Assembly: GCA_002455915.1 (NCBI GenBank)
Contig: DKLU01000114.1
Location: 1 to 5,833, forward strand
Source of the DNA: Chryseobacterium sp. UBA6632
GTDB lineage: Bacteria; Bacteroidota; Bacteroidia; Flavobacteriales; Weeksellaceae
Length of the DNA: 5,833 bases
Direction of reading: 5' to 3'
Of the stretch, positions 1-5,698 are shown in pieces. The stretch's first letter is position 1; the number at the start of each line of letters is the position of its first letter. The position numbers and the translations under genes were made by a program. Below the pieces are notes generated by a model, which was not told the origin of the DNA, searched no databases, and worked only from the letters and a program-made list of their open reading frames with translations.

Positions 1-41
1 TTAGTTATTTCGAGGTGCAACTATAAGAATTAAATTCTAAT

Positions 42-69
42 TTGCTTACAATCAAACGCATTATTTTTT
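42..69 (+). promoter_or_regulatory. Possible Bacteroidota-type promoter for the lipoprotein protease gene
   Basis: TTG at 42-44 is followed after 17 bases by TATTTTTT at 62-69. This is one base off the flavobacterial consensus TTG-N17-23-TAnnTTTG. It would start transcription near position 76 and give a leader of about 90 bases before the ATG at 168. The region is very AT-rich, so a chance match is quite possible. A second weak -7-like box, TACCTTCG at 140-147, lies closer to the gene but has no TTG partner. No other feature was recognised in bases 1-167; the stop codons at 24-26 and 31-33 could end an upstream plus-strand gene, but too little is visible to tell. Confidence 0.22.
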
Positions 70-167
70 AAATAAAATTTTTCTTTATGTCTCGAATAAT
101 TTTTCACTATAAAGTGATGAGACTTATCATAATATTTTATACCTTCGTTTTCACCAAAATATTTTAT

Positions 168-1055
168 ATGAAAAGAAACTTTAATTTCCGCGCTTTAGCG
201 GGAGCATTTGCTGTTTTTACATTAGCAGCATGTAACAATGATAATGTAGAAGACACGGTAGTACCTGAGGCTCAGGTAGAAAATTTAAAGCTGGATCAGC
301 CCAATGAATTGGAAAAAGTGTGTTATTATGTAGATCAGTATTGGAACTCATCTGCCGTACTTACCACCACTCTGCAAACCACAGCAGATACCAATTTCAT
401 GAATGCACAGATGACAAAAATTGCGAGTTTGTGGGGAAGAAGCAATCCTACATTAAGATTTGTAAACGATCCTTCCAATTATAACTCTACTTACAATGCT
501 ATCTCCTACTCTACAGGAAAAATTTATTACGGATATGCCATTTATTATGATGCAAAATCTAAAGGAGGAGACATTGTAAATGCCATGATTTTGGCGCATG
601 AGTACGGTCATCAGTTACAGTACATCTTCGGATTGCCTTCTGTAAGCGAATCTACCGCAAGGCCAAACGAACTGGAAGCTGATGGTTTTGCAGGATATTA
701 TCTGAGAAGGCCGAATGGTTATAACCAAACCTCATTTGCACAGATTGCTGCTGCCTATGAATTTGCTCAAAGCATCGGAGATTATCAGACAACAAGCGCG
801 GGCCATCACGGAACTCCGCCACAAAGGAGATCTGCAGTACGTTTGGGATTCCTTTTGGGACAGTATGATCTTACGGCTTCAGCTTTTGATTATAATTTCT
901 TTTATTATTATCAAGGCGTGCTAAACGGAACATATAAAATGGCAAAAAACACTCAATATCCTGAACTTGATGCTTATATGAGCCAGTATATGGATGAGTT
1001 AAGAAAAATTCAGTCGGGAGAAATTTCTGCTGAAGAGTTTAAAGATTTGAAATAA
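168..1055 (+). CDS. Lipoprotein, putative neutral zinc metallopeptidase (YpfJ/M48-like)
   Basis: This is a 295-residue protein, probably an envelope-anchored zinc protease. The frame is open from an ATG at 87, but the ATG at 168 is chosen because it begins directly with a lipoprotein signal: KR at 2-3, a hydrophobic stretch at about 9-20, and the lipobox LAAC with the lipidated Cys at 22. The zinc site is HEYGH at 144-148 (H144 and H148 as ligands, E145 catalytic). The third ligand is expected to be E168 in ELEAD at 168-172, followed by GFAGYY. A later HHGTPPQR (213-220) matches the conserved H-G-T/S-x-x-Q-R stretch of YpfJ-type proteins (PF04228), so the fold looks complete. The tail after the Cys, NNDNVED, is acidic, like the export signals of surface lipoproteins in Bacteroidota; surface exposure is an inference. 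The substrate is unknown. The gene stands alone, with its own terminator. A generic M48-like protease is the main alternative name. Confidence 0.8.
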   Translation: MKRNFNFRALAGAFAVFTLAACNNDNVEDTVVPEAQVENLKLDQPNELEKVCYYVDQYWNSSAVLTTTLQTTADTNFMNAQMTKIASLWGRSNPTLRFVNDPSNYNSTYNAISYSTGKIYYGYAIYYDAKSKGGDIVNAMILAHEYGHQLQYIFGLPSVSESTARPNELEADGFAGYYLRRPNGYNQTSFAQIAAAYEFAQSIGDYQTTSAGHHGTPPQRRSAVRLGFLLGQYDLTASAFDYNFFYYYQGVLNGTYKMAKNTQYPELDAYMSQYMDELRKIQSGEISAEEFKDLK

Positions 1056-1078
1056 CATTCATTTTTAGCATATTTTTA

Positions 1079-1109
1079 AAAAAGAGGCAAGATTTTCCTG
1101 CCTCTTTTT
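1079..1109 (+). terminator. Intrinsic terminator after the lipoprotein protease gene
   Basis: A perfect 11-bp stem pairs 1079-1089 (AAAAAGAGGCA) with 1099-1109 (TGCCTCTTTTT) around a 9-base loop. The stem core is GC-rich and its 3' arm ends in five T, with a second T-run (CTTTTT) just beyond. The stem begins 23 bases after the stop codon at 1053-1055. The A-run on the 5' arm means it could also stop transcripts arriving from the other strand. It insulates the protease gene from the acyltransferase gene, which starts about 60 bases further on. Confidence 0.85.
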
Positions 1110-1148
1110 GCTTTTTAAAACAGATGATAAAATTCCGCAAAGTTTATT

Positions 1149-1156
1149 TACTTTTG
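1149..1156 (+). promoter_or_regulatory. Candidate -7 promoter box of the acyltransferase gene
   Basis: TACTTTTG at 1149-1156 is an exact match to the TAnnTTTG -7 consensus of Bacteroidota promoters. It lies 16 bases upstream of the preferred ATG and just after the preceding terminator, where a new promoter is needed. Transcription would start near 1162-1164, giving a very short leader. No TTG is found at the usual 17-23 base distance upstream, so only half of the expected promoter is seen. Confidence 0.4.
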
Positions 1157-1172
1157 ACACATTATAATATTG

Positions 1173-2264
1173 ATGATGAACAGAGATCTCTACATAGATT
1201 TTGCAAAAGGACTGGCAACGCTTTCCATAATATTTATCCATACCGCTTTTTGGTCGGGGCAATTTTATATTCCTGCGGAAATAAGAGTTTTTTCTTTGGT
1301 TTTTGATGTTGCTTTATTTTATGCACTAAGCGGAATCACATCGGGTTCTAATATTGAGAAAACTTTTTACAGATTATTAAAATTGCAGATCACGTACATG
1401 ATTTTCGTGACATTGTTGTTCTTTTTAGATTACTTTTTTAAAGTTTTCGGACTCAGTTTTTTTTCTTTGGAATGGCTACAGAAATTTTATTCAACATTCG
1501 GATCAAAATATGCCACCACAAGCATTTCTGCAGTTCCACAATGGCAAAATCTTGGAAATTGGTATCTTCATCAATACACAAATGCAGATACTTTTCCTGT
1601 CGTGATGGGAAGTTTCTGGTATTTAAAAGTCTATTTTATTTTAACCGTCTTCGGAGTTTTAATTTTAAGATTTTTTCCAAAACACATCAATTGGGTTATA
1701 GGGATTTGTATTGCTTTGACCTTACTATTTAATATTTTTCCAGAAATTTATCCCACAGGACAAGTCGGTTACGTTGCATTTTACATGGCGATTTTCCTGA
1801 TTGCGAATAGAATGAAAGGAAAAAAGATTCCAACGAAAATTATTCCCGTATTATATGGAATCGTTGCGGCAGCTTTAATCTGGATGTTTTGGTATTATGG
1901 AAGCGAAATCTTCTTTAAGATCAATAAAAACAAATTCCCGCCGAAGATACCTTATATTATATGGACGCTCTTTTCTTTAGTTACGCTTTTTGTTTTTTAC
2001 AACAGGTTAAAAATTTCAAAGGAAAGTTTCGTCACTCACATCGGGAAAAACGCGATTTTTTTCTATTTCGCTCAGGGAATCAGTTCATCTTTGGTTTATT
2101 TCTTAGTTGTACCAATGAAAGAAAATATGCCTTGGTGGGTTTTGATGATTTTAATTTATATCATAAATATCATTTTAGCCTTCATTATTTCCTCAGGATT
2201 AAAGAAAATTGATGCTTTTGGATGGAATATTCTGGAAATTTTAAGAAAGAAAACTGCATCTTAA
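1173..2264 (+). CDS. Membrane acyltransferase, family 3 (Acyl_transf_3)
   Basis: This 363-residue, very hydrophobic protein has about ten membrane-spanning stretches judged by eye. It opens with the signature of acyltransferase family 3 (PF01757): RDLYIDFAKG at about residues 4-13, then the conserved His at 23 (IFIHT) in the first membrane helix. Further family-typical features are the FWYL motif at about 148-151, equivalent to the family's WFL-type stretch before a membrane helix, and HIGKNAIFFYF from residue 289, which resembles the iGk-s-l-Y stretch near the C-terminus. Members transfer acetyl or other acyl groups to sugars, lipids or peptidoglycan across the inner membrane. No glycan or polysaccharide genes are adjacent, so the acceptor cannot be guessed. 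The start could be TTG 1170, ATG 1173 or ATG 1176; ATG 1173 is chosen over TTG and the three differ by one residue each. No clear terminator follows. Confidence 0.85.
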   Translation: MMNRDLYIDFAKGLATLSIIFIHTAFWSGQFYIPAEIRVFSLVFDVALFYALSGITSGSNIEKTFYRLLKLQITYMIFVTLLFFLDYFFKVFGLSFFSLEWLQKFYSTFGSKYATTSISAVPQWQNLGNWYLHQYTNADTFPVVMGSFWYLKVYFILTVFGVLILRFFPKHINWVIGICIALTLLFNIFPEIYPTGQVGYVAFYMAIFLIANRMKGKKIPTKIIPVLYGIVAAALIWMFWYYGSEIFFKINKNKFPPKIPYIIWTLFSLVTLFVFYNRLKISKESFVTHIGKNAIFFYFAQGISSSLVYFLVVPMKENMPWWVLMILIYIINIILAFIISSGLKKIDAFGWNILEILRKKTAS

Positions 2265-2274
2265 AATCCATCAT

Positions 2275-2439
2275 TTTTTTGACGCAAAGTTTTAATTCAA
2301 AATAAAACATAGTCGAGTGAGCAAAGAAGAATCAATAAGTTGATTTGATGAAGCGTATTTTCAAGCTTCGCGCAACAAATTTATTTGTCTTTGATTTCCA
2401 AAAATCAGCACCGTGAAATAGAATCTTTGCGTTTAAAAA
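2275..2439. repeat. Intergenic imperfect palindrome with GCAAAG arms and internal hairpins
   Basis: The outer arms 2275-2289 and 2425-2439 pair over 15 positions (13 Watson-Crick, one G-T, one mismatch) and include a perfect 8-bp core, ACGCAAAG at 2282-2289 against CTTTGCGT at 2425-2432. Inside lie smaller hairpins: AATCAA/TTGATT at 2330-2335 and 2340-2345, GAAGC/GCTTC at 2350-2354 and 2365-2369, ACAAA/TTTGT around 2375-2388, and TGATTT/AAATCA at 2392-2397 and 2402-2407. No coding frame fits the stretch, which fills most of the gap between the acyltransferase and miaE. This structure suggests a dispersed palindromic repeat of the genome (MITE-like or REP-like), but that needs a genome search. 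It could also serve as a transcript end for the acyltransferase gene. Confidence 0.6.
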
Positions 2440-2533
2440 CAAAAAATATCATTCCTCAAAATAAATGAACAATGGTTTTACCACTATAATTATCAATTTG
2501 AAATAAAATCATACGTCTTATCGCAATTTATTT

Positions 2534-2541
2534 TAATTTTA
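2534..2541 (+). promoter_or_regulatory. Possible -7 promoter box of miaE
   Basis: TAATTTTA at 2534-2541 is one base off TAnnTTTG and lies 16 bases before the miaE ATG, the same distance as the candidate box of the acyltransferase gene. The nearest upstream TTG, at 2498-2500, is 33 bases away, which is too far for the usual spacing. In such AT-rich DNA the match could be chance. Confidence 0.25.
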
Positions 2542-2557
2542 CAGAAATTTTTAAACT

Positions 2558-3139
2558 ATGTTTAAGTTGAAACTTCCTACCGATCCAAGGTGGGCAAATA
2601 TTGCAGAAGGAAACCTAGAAGAAATTTTGACGGATCACGCCTGGTGCGAACAAAAAGCCGCGACAAACGCGATCGGCTTAATTACTATGCTGCCCGAATA
2701 TCCGGAAATCGTGACCGAACTTTTGTTGATCGCTCAGGAAGAATTAGAACATTTTCAGCAGGTTCATGAGATTATTAAGAAAAGAGGTTACACTTTTGGG
2801 CGTACCCGAAAAGACGATTACGTCAACGAATTGGTAAATTTTATCCAGAAAGGAGGAAACCGAGATGATCTTATTGTTGATAAAATGCTTTTTGCCGCGA
2901 TGATTGAAGCCAGAAGTTGTGAAAGATTTAAAGTTTTAACGGAAAATATTAAAGACGAAGAACTGAAAACATTTTACAGAGAATTAATGATTTCCGAGGC
3001 CAATCATTACACGACTTTCATTGGTTTTGCAAGGCAGTTGGGTGACGAAGAAAAAGTAAATGCACGCTGGGAAGAATGGTTGGAATATGAAGCTAAAATC
3101 ATTCAGTCGTATGGAAAAGGAGAATCTATTCACGGTTAA
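2558..3139 (+). CDS. miaE: tRNA-(ms2io6A)-hydroxylase MiaE
   Basis: This 193-residue protein is a diiron oxygenase that hydroxylates the isopentenyl side chain of ms2i6A at position 37 of tRNAs reading U-starting codons, the last step after MiaA and MiaB. It is cytoplasmic and uses O2. The sequence shows the ferritin-like four-helix pattern of iron ligands in order: E31 (in HAWCEQKAA), E62 with H65 (EELEH), E117 (in IEARSCERF) and E147 with H150 (EANHY). The opening LPTDPRWA and the EARSCERF stretch are typical of MiaE, and the length is normal for the family. The ATG at 2558 gives a full-length N-terminus. There is no Shine-Dalgarno sequence, as usual for this phylum. The gene stands alone between two palindromic gaps; MiaA and MiaB are not in the window. 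MiaE has a patchy distribution among bacteria, so horizontal gain is conceivable but is not shown by the sequence. Confidence 0.92.
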   Translation: MFKLKLPTDPRWANIAEGNLEEILTDHAWCEQKAATNAIGLITMLPEYPEIVTELLLIAQEELEHFQQVHEIIKKRGYTFGRTRKDDYVNELVNFIQKGGNRDDLIVDKMLFAAMIEARSCERFKVLTENIKDEELKTFYRELMISEANHYTTFIGFARQLGDEEKVNARWEEWLEYEAKIIQSYGKGESIHG

Positions 3140-3143
3140 ATTT

Positions 3144-3258
3144 TTTTAAACATTAAGTAATTAAGATTTTAAAACTCTAAATTTAATTCGCTTAAAAAAT
3201 TAATTTATTGATTCTTAATTATTAACAGTGATATTTTTTAACTTCTTAATGTTAAAAA
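3144..3258. repeat. AT-rich intergenic palindrome between miaE and the DUF502 gene
   Basis: The arms 3144-3157 and 3245-3258 pair at 13 of 14 positions, with a perfect 9-bp core, AACATTAAG at 3149-3157 against CTTAATGTT at 3245-3253. Weaker pairing continues inward (around 3159-3166 with 3236-3243). The interior is almost pure A+T, rich in TTAA and TTAAG. It begins four bases after the miaE stop codon and could act as a transcript end. At such low GC some pairing is expected by chance, so this is weaker than the palindromes at 2275-2439 and 3979-4138. Confidence 0.4.
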
Positions 3259-3299
3259 GAAACAAACAAAGTTTATTTAGATTAAGAAAATTAAGATAA

Positions 3300-3347
3300 G
3301 ATTTTATCCTTTTGCGGTAAATAATTAAAAAAATAACAGATAAAATC
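3300..3347 (+). repeat. 9-bp inverted repeat just before the GTG start of the DUF502 gene
   Basis: GATTTTATC at 3300-3308 is the exact reverse complement of GATAAAATC at 3339-3347, with a 30-base loop. The right arm ends three bases before the GTG at 3351, so a folded leader could hide the start codon, or the repeat could be an operator. The loop contains an in-frame TAA at 3318-3320, which fixes the upstream limit of the coding frame. No regulator is recognisable from this. Confidence 0.3.
3310..3324 (+). repeat. Left copy of a short inverted repeat flanking the DUF502 gene
   Basis: TTTTGCGGTAAATAA at 3310-3324 matches the reverse complement of 3986-4000 at 14 of 15 positions, including the 9-base core ACCGCAAAA. 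The two copies lie on either side of the DUF502 gene, 661 bases apart. The right copy overlaps the outer arm of the palindrome at 3979-4138, so this left copy may be the remnant end of a related repeat. Confidence 0.45.
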
Positions 3348-3350
3348 GCA

Positions 3351-3968
3351 GTGAAAAAACTGACTTTTGAAAATATTGCCAATTTCTTTCTGAAAAATTT
3401 CTTTCAAGGATTGGTGATTATTGGTCCTATCGGGCTTACCATTTTTGTCATTTATTATGTTGTTACCTCTATCGACAACATTATTCCTTCTGTGGCAAAG
3501 GAAATTCCGGGGTTGGTTTTTATTTCTACGATTTTAATAACGGCAATTTTAGGTTTTTTAGGTAATAAATTCGTGGTCGGAAAATTCTTTTTCGATTCTA
3601 TGGATCGTTTGCTGGAAAAAACGCCTGGTGTAAAACATATTTACACTCCAACGAAAGACGTAATGTCTTCATTTGTTGGAGATAAAAAAAAATTCAACGA
3701 TCCGGTTTGGGTAAAGACGAACGAAAATCCGGAGATCTGGAGAATTGGATTTTTAACTCAGAAAGAAATGGCAGATGTTGATAAGCACAATTATGTTGCG
3801 GTTTATCTTCCTCATTCTTATGCAATTTCGGGATGGGTAATTGTAACTGAAGAAAAAAACATCAAACCTGTAGTGGGAATGACGGCGGCTTCTGCAATGA
3901 AATTTGCGGTGAGCGGCGGTGTAGCAGGCTTCCATTCAGACGATAATATTTTTAAAGCTCCTGAATAG
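3351..3968 (+). CDS. DUF502 (COV-like) family membrane protein
   Basis: This 205-residue protein belongs to the DUF502 family (PF04367), whose plant relatives include the COV and LCV proteins; its biochemical function is unknown. Two membrane helices are visible at about residues 19-39 and 55-72. Between them lies the conserved IPG (52-54). After the second helix comes the family-typical stretch TPGVKHIYTPTKD (91-103), followed by a soluble domain with VYLPHSYAISGW, where many homologues have a PTxPNPTSG-type motif, and a C-terminal AMKFAVSGGVAG resembling the family's conserved SGG stretch. The start is GTG: an in-frame TAA lies at 3318-3320, no ATG lies between it and the GTG, and the next Met would delete both membrane helices. 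An inverted repeat ends directly before the start. Neighbours give no clue to its role. Confidence 0.85.
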   Translation: MKKLTFENIANFFLKNFFQGLVIIGPIGLTIFVIYYVVTSIDNIIPSVAKEIPGLVFISTILITAILGFLGNKFVVGKFFFDSMDRLLEKTPGVKHIYTPTKDVMSSFVGDKKKFNDPVWVKTNENPEIWRIGFLTQKEMADVDKHNYVAVYLPHSYAISGWVIVTEEKNIKPVVGMTAASAMKFAVSGGVAGFHSDDNIFKAPE

Positions 3969-3978
3969 TTATTCTTTG

Positions 3979-4138
3979 CATGATTTTATTCACCGCAAAA
4001 TATACAAAAGATGATAAAGTATTTTAGTTAAATCAAAAGTTCATAGAAATATGTTCAAAAAACATTTGCTTTTATAATCTTTTGAAAAGCTATTTACTAT
4101 TAACATCTTTTGTATATTTTGTGGTTAAAAAATTCTTG
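3979..4138. repeat. Long intergenic palindrome with 22-position perfect-pairing arms
   Basis: The stretch 3992-4013 pairs with 4104-4125 at all 22 positions (21 Watson-Crick plus one G-T at 3995/4122). The pairing goes on outward to 3979 and 4138 with four mismatches in 13 positions. It also goes on inward through TAA/TTA (4015-4017 with 4100-4102), TCAAAAG/CTTTTGA (4033-4039 with 4079-4085) and an apical ATGTT/AACAT (4051-4055 with 4061-4065). The whole 160-base stretch can therefore fold into one long hairpin or cruciform. The arms carry ACCGCAAAA. It codes for nothing: the only ATG-led frame, at 3980, gives 15 residues. No T-run follows on either strand, so it is not a standard intrinsic terminator. 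A dispersed MITE-like or REP-like element is the likeliest reading. Confidence 0.7.
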
Positions 4139-4164
4139 TTATGCGCTTTAAAATATTTTGATGA

Positions 4165-4183
4165 ATTTGAATTTATTTCAAAT
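4165..4183 (+). promoter_or_regulatory. 7-bp inverted repeat upstream of tnaA, possible operator or leader hairpin
   Basis: ATTTGAA at 4165-4171 is the perfect reverse complement of TTCAAAT at 4177-4183, separated by five bases and ending 35 bases before the tnaA ATG. Such a position would suit a repressor or activator site, or a small leader hairpin. Only a poor promoter match overlaps it: TTG at 4158-4160 and TAAAATTT at 4183-4190, spacing 22, with two mismatches in the -7 box. No short Trp-containing leader peptide of the TnaC kind was found between 3969 and 4218. Confidence 0.3.
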
Positions 4184-4218
4184 AAAATTTTCGTTACAAA
4201 CAATCTAATATAAATATC

Positions 4219-5595
4219 ATGAATTTACCGTACGCGGAACCTTTCCGCATTAAAATGGTGGAAGAAATCCGCCAATCAACAAGAGAAGAAAGAGAAGAAT
4301 GGCTAAAACAAGCTAACTATAATTTATTTAATCTAAAATCTTCACAGGTTTTCATCGACCTTTTAACGGATTCTGGAACCGGAGCAATGTCTGACAGACA
4401 ATGGGGCGCTTTGATGATGGGAGATGAAAGTTATGCAGGATCTCGTTCATTCGAGCAATTGCAAAATACTGTTGAGAGTATCACAGGTTTCAAATATTTA
4501 TTACCAACTCACCAAGGAAGAGCCGCTGAAAACGTATTATTTTCAGTTTTGGTAAAAGAAGGTGATGTAGTTCCTGGGAACTCTCACTTCGACACGACAA
4601 AAGGTCACATCGAATTTAGAAAAGCTCACGCAATCGACTGTACAATCGATGAAGCTTTTGATATTAACGATCTTCACCCTTTCAAAGGAAACATCAACCT
4701 AGAAAAATTAGAAGAAGTTTATAAAAGTCATCCGAAAGAAAGCATTCCTTTTTGTTTGATTACGATTACTTGTAACTCTTCAGGAGGACAGCCTGTTTCT
4801 TTGGAAAACATGAAGGCGGTAAGAGAATTATCTAATAAATATGGAGTTCCTGTATTTTTTGATTCTGCAAGATTCGCTGAAAACGCTTATTTCATTAAGA
4901 AAAGAGAAGCCGGACAGGAAAACAGAACGATCAAAGATATCTGTAAAGAAATTTTCTCTTACGGAGACGGAATGACGATGAGTTCTAAAAAAGACGGACT
5001 GGTAAACATCGGAGGTTTCATCGCTTTGAATAACGAAGAAGTTTTCAGAAAAGCATCTAATTTCACGATTATCTACGAGGGTTTCATCACTTACGGAGGT
5101 ATGGCGGGAAGAGACATGGCTGCTTTGGCGGTTGGTCTGGATGAAGCGACTGAATTTGCTTATCTGGAAAGCAGAATTTCCCAGGTTGAATATCTGGGTC
5201 ACAAATTAATCGAATACGGAATTCCGGTTCAGAAACCAATTGGAGGGCACGCTGTATTCATCGATTCATTGAATTTCTTGCCAAAAGTTGACCGTTCAGA
5301 ATTCCCTGCACAGACTTTAGGTCTAGAAATTTACAAGGAAGCAGGAATCAGAACTGTGGAAATCGGAACATTATTGGCAGACAGAGATCCTGAAACAAGA
5401 GAAAACCGTTATCCTAAGTTGGAATTGGTACGTTTGGCGATTCCTAGAAGAACCTACACCAACAACCACATGGATTATATTGCAGCAGCAATCAAAAACG
5501 TTTACGAAAGACGTGAAGAGATTGCAAAAGGCTACAAAATCACATGGGAACCGGATTTGTTAAGACACTTCACAGTTCAGTTGGAAGAAGCATAA
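4219..5595 (+). CDS. tnaA: Tryptophanase (L-tryptophan indole-lyase), PLP-dependent
   Basis: This 458-residue cytosolic enzyme splits L-tryptophan into indole, pyruvate and ammonia. It has the full beta-eliminating lyase pattern: AEPFRIK at the N-terminus, IDLLTDSGTGAMSD (46-59), THQGR (97-101), N186, DSARFAEN (215-222), the PLP-binding lysine K258 in MSSKKD (254-259), and R405 in VRLAIPRR for the substrate carboxylate. The residues that separate tryptophanase from tyrosine phenol-lyase (TPL) all point to tryptophanase: D125 in HFDTTKGH (Thr in TPL), I382 in VEIG (the phenol-binding Arg381 in TPL), and H450 in LRHFT (Phe448 in TPL). Much of the rest, such as MSDRQWGALMMGDESYAGS, reads closer to TPL. 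Length is near that of both families. An Ile (I290) sits where both reference enzymes have Pro in EGF/MP. No tryptophan permease gene lies next to it. The start ATG is unambiguous, since homology begins at once. An inverted repeat and the palindrome precede it. Confidence 0.9.
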   Translation: MNLPYAEPFRIKMVEEIRQSTREEREEWLKQANYNLFNLKSSQVFIDLLTDSGTGAMSDRQWGALMMGDESYAGSRSFEQLQNTVESITGFKYLLPTHQGRAAENVLFSVLVKEGDVVPGNSHFDTTKGHIEFRKAHAIDCTIDEAFDINDLHPFKGNINLEKLEEVYKSHPKESIPFCLITITCNSSGGQPVSLENMKAVRELSNKYGVPVFFDSARFAENAYFIKKREAGQENRTIKDICKEIFSYGDGMTMSSKKDGLVNIGGFIALNNEEVFRKASNFTIIYEGFITYGGMAGRDMAALAVGLDEATEFAYLESRISQVEYLGHKLIEYGIPVQKPIGGHAVFIDSLNFLPKVDRSEFPAQTLGLEIYKEAGIRTVEIGTLLADRDPETRENRYPKLELVRLAIPRRTYTNNHMDYIAAAIKNVYERREEIAKGYKITWEPDLLRHFTVQLEEA

Positions 5596-5698
5596 AACTT
5601 AAAATAATAAGAGGATTCACATTAACTTGTTAATTCTGATTTTTATTTGAAGAATAAATCTTCTGATTAAGCGACTGTTCTAAATATGCTTAAAAAGC

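Noticed and set aside
1..33. Possible C-terminal codons of an upstream plus-strand gene
   Set aside because: Stops at 24-26 and 31-33 leave only 7 to 10 readable residues with no recognisable motif, so neither frame can be supported.
87..167. N-terminal extension of the lipoprotein protease from the ATG at 87
   Set aside because: The extra 27 residues would place a second hydrophobic stretch before an already complete lipoprotein signal that starts at the ATG at 168; the lipobox Cys would then be at residue 49, too far from the N-terminus.
1065..1262. 65-residue minus-strand frame over the terminator and the acyltransferase start
   Set aside because: It overlaps the terminator hairpin and the conserved N-terminus of the acyltransferase, and its peptide shows no recognisable domain.
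3753..3935. 60-residue minus-strand frame inside the DUF502 gene
   Set aside because: It is a shadow of the conserved C-terminal domain, with no independent start signal or family resemblance.
3980..4027. 15-codon ATG-led frame upstream of tnaA as a possible TnaC-like leader peptide
   Set aside because: It contains no Trp codon, lies within an arm of the palindrome, and ends nearly 200 bases before tnaA.
2265..4218. CRISPR array or tandem repeats in the intergenic gaps
   Set aside because: The repeats are inverted pairs, not regularly spaced direct repeats with unique spacers, and no cas gene is present.
4828..5202. 124-residue open frame on the minus strand inside tnaA
   Set aside because: It lies wholly within a strongly conserved gene, is rich in Ser, Phe and Arg as expected from antisense reading, and resembles no known family.
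4219..5595. Annotation of the lyase as tyrosine phenol-lyase
   Set aside because: The phenol-binding Arg is replaced by I382, and D125 and H450 are the tryptophanase-type residues, so tyrosine is an unlikely main substrate despite the overall resemblance.
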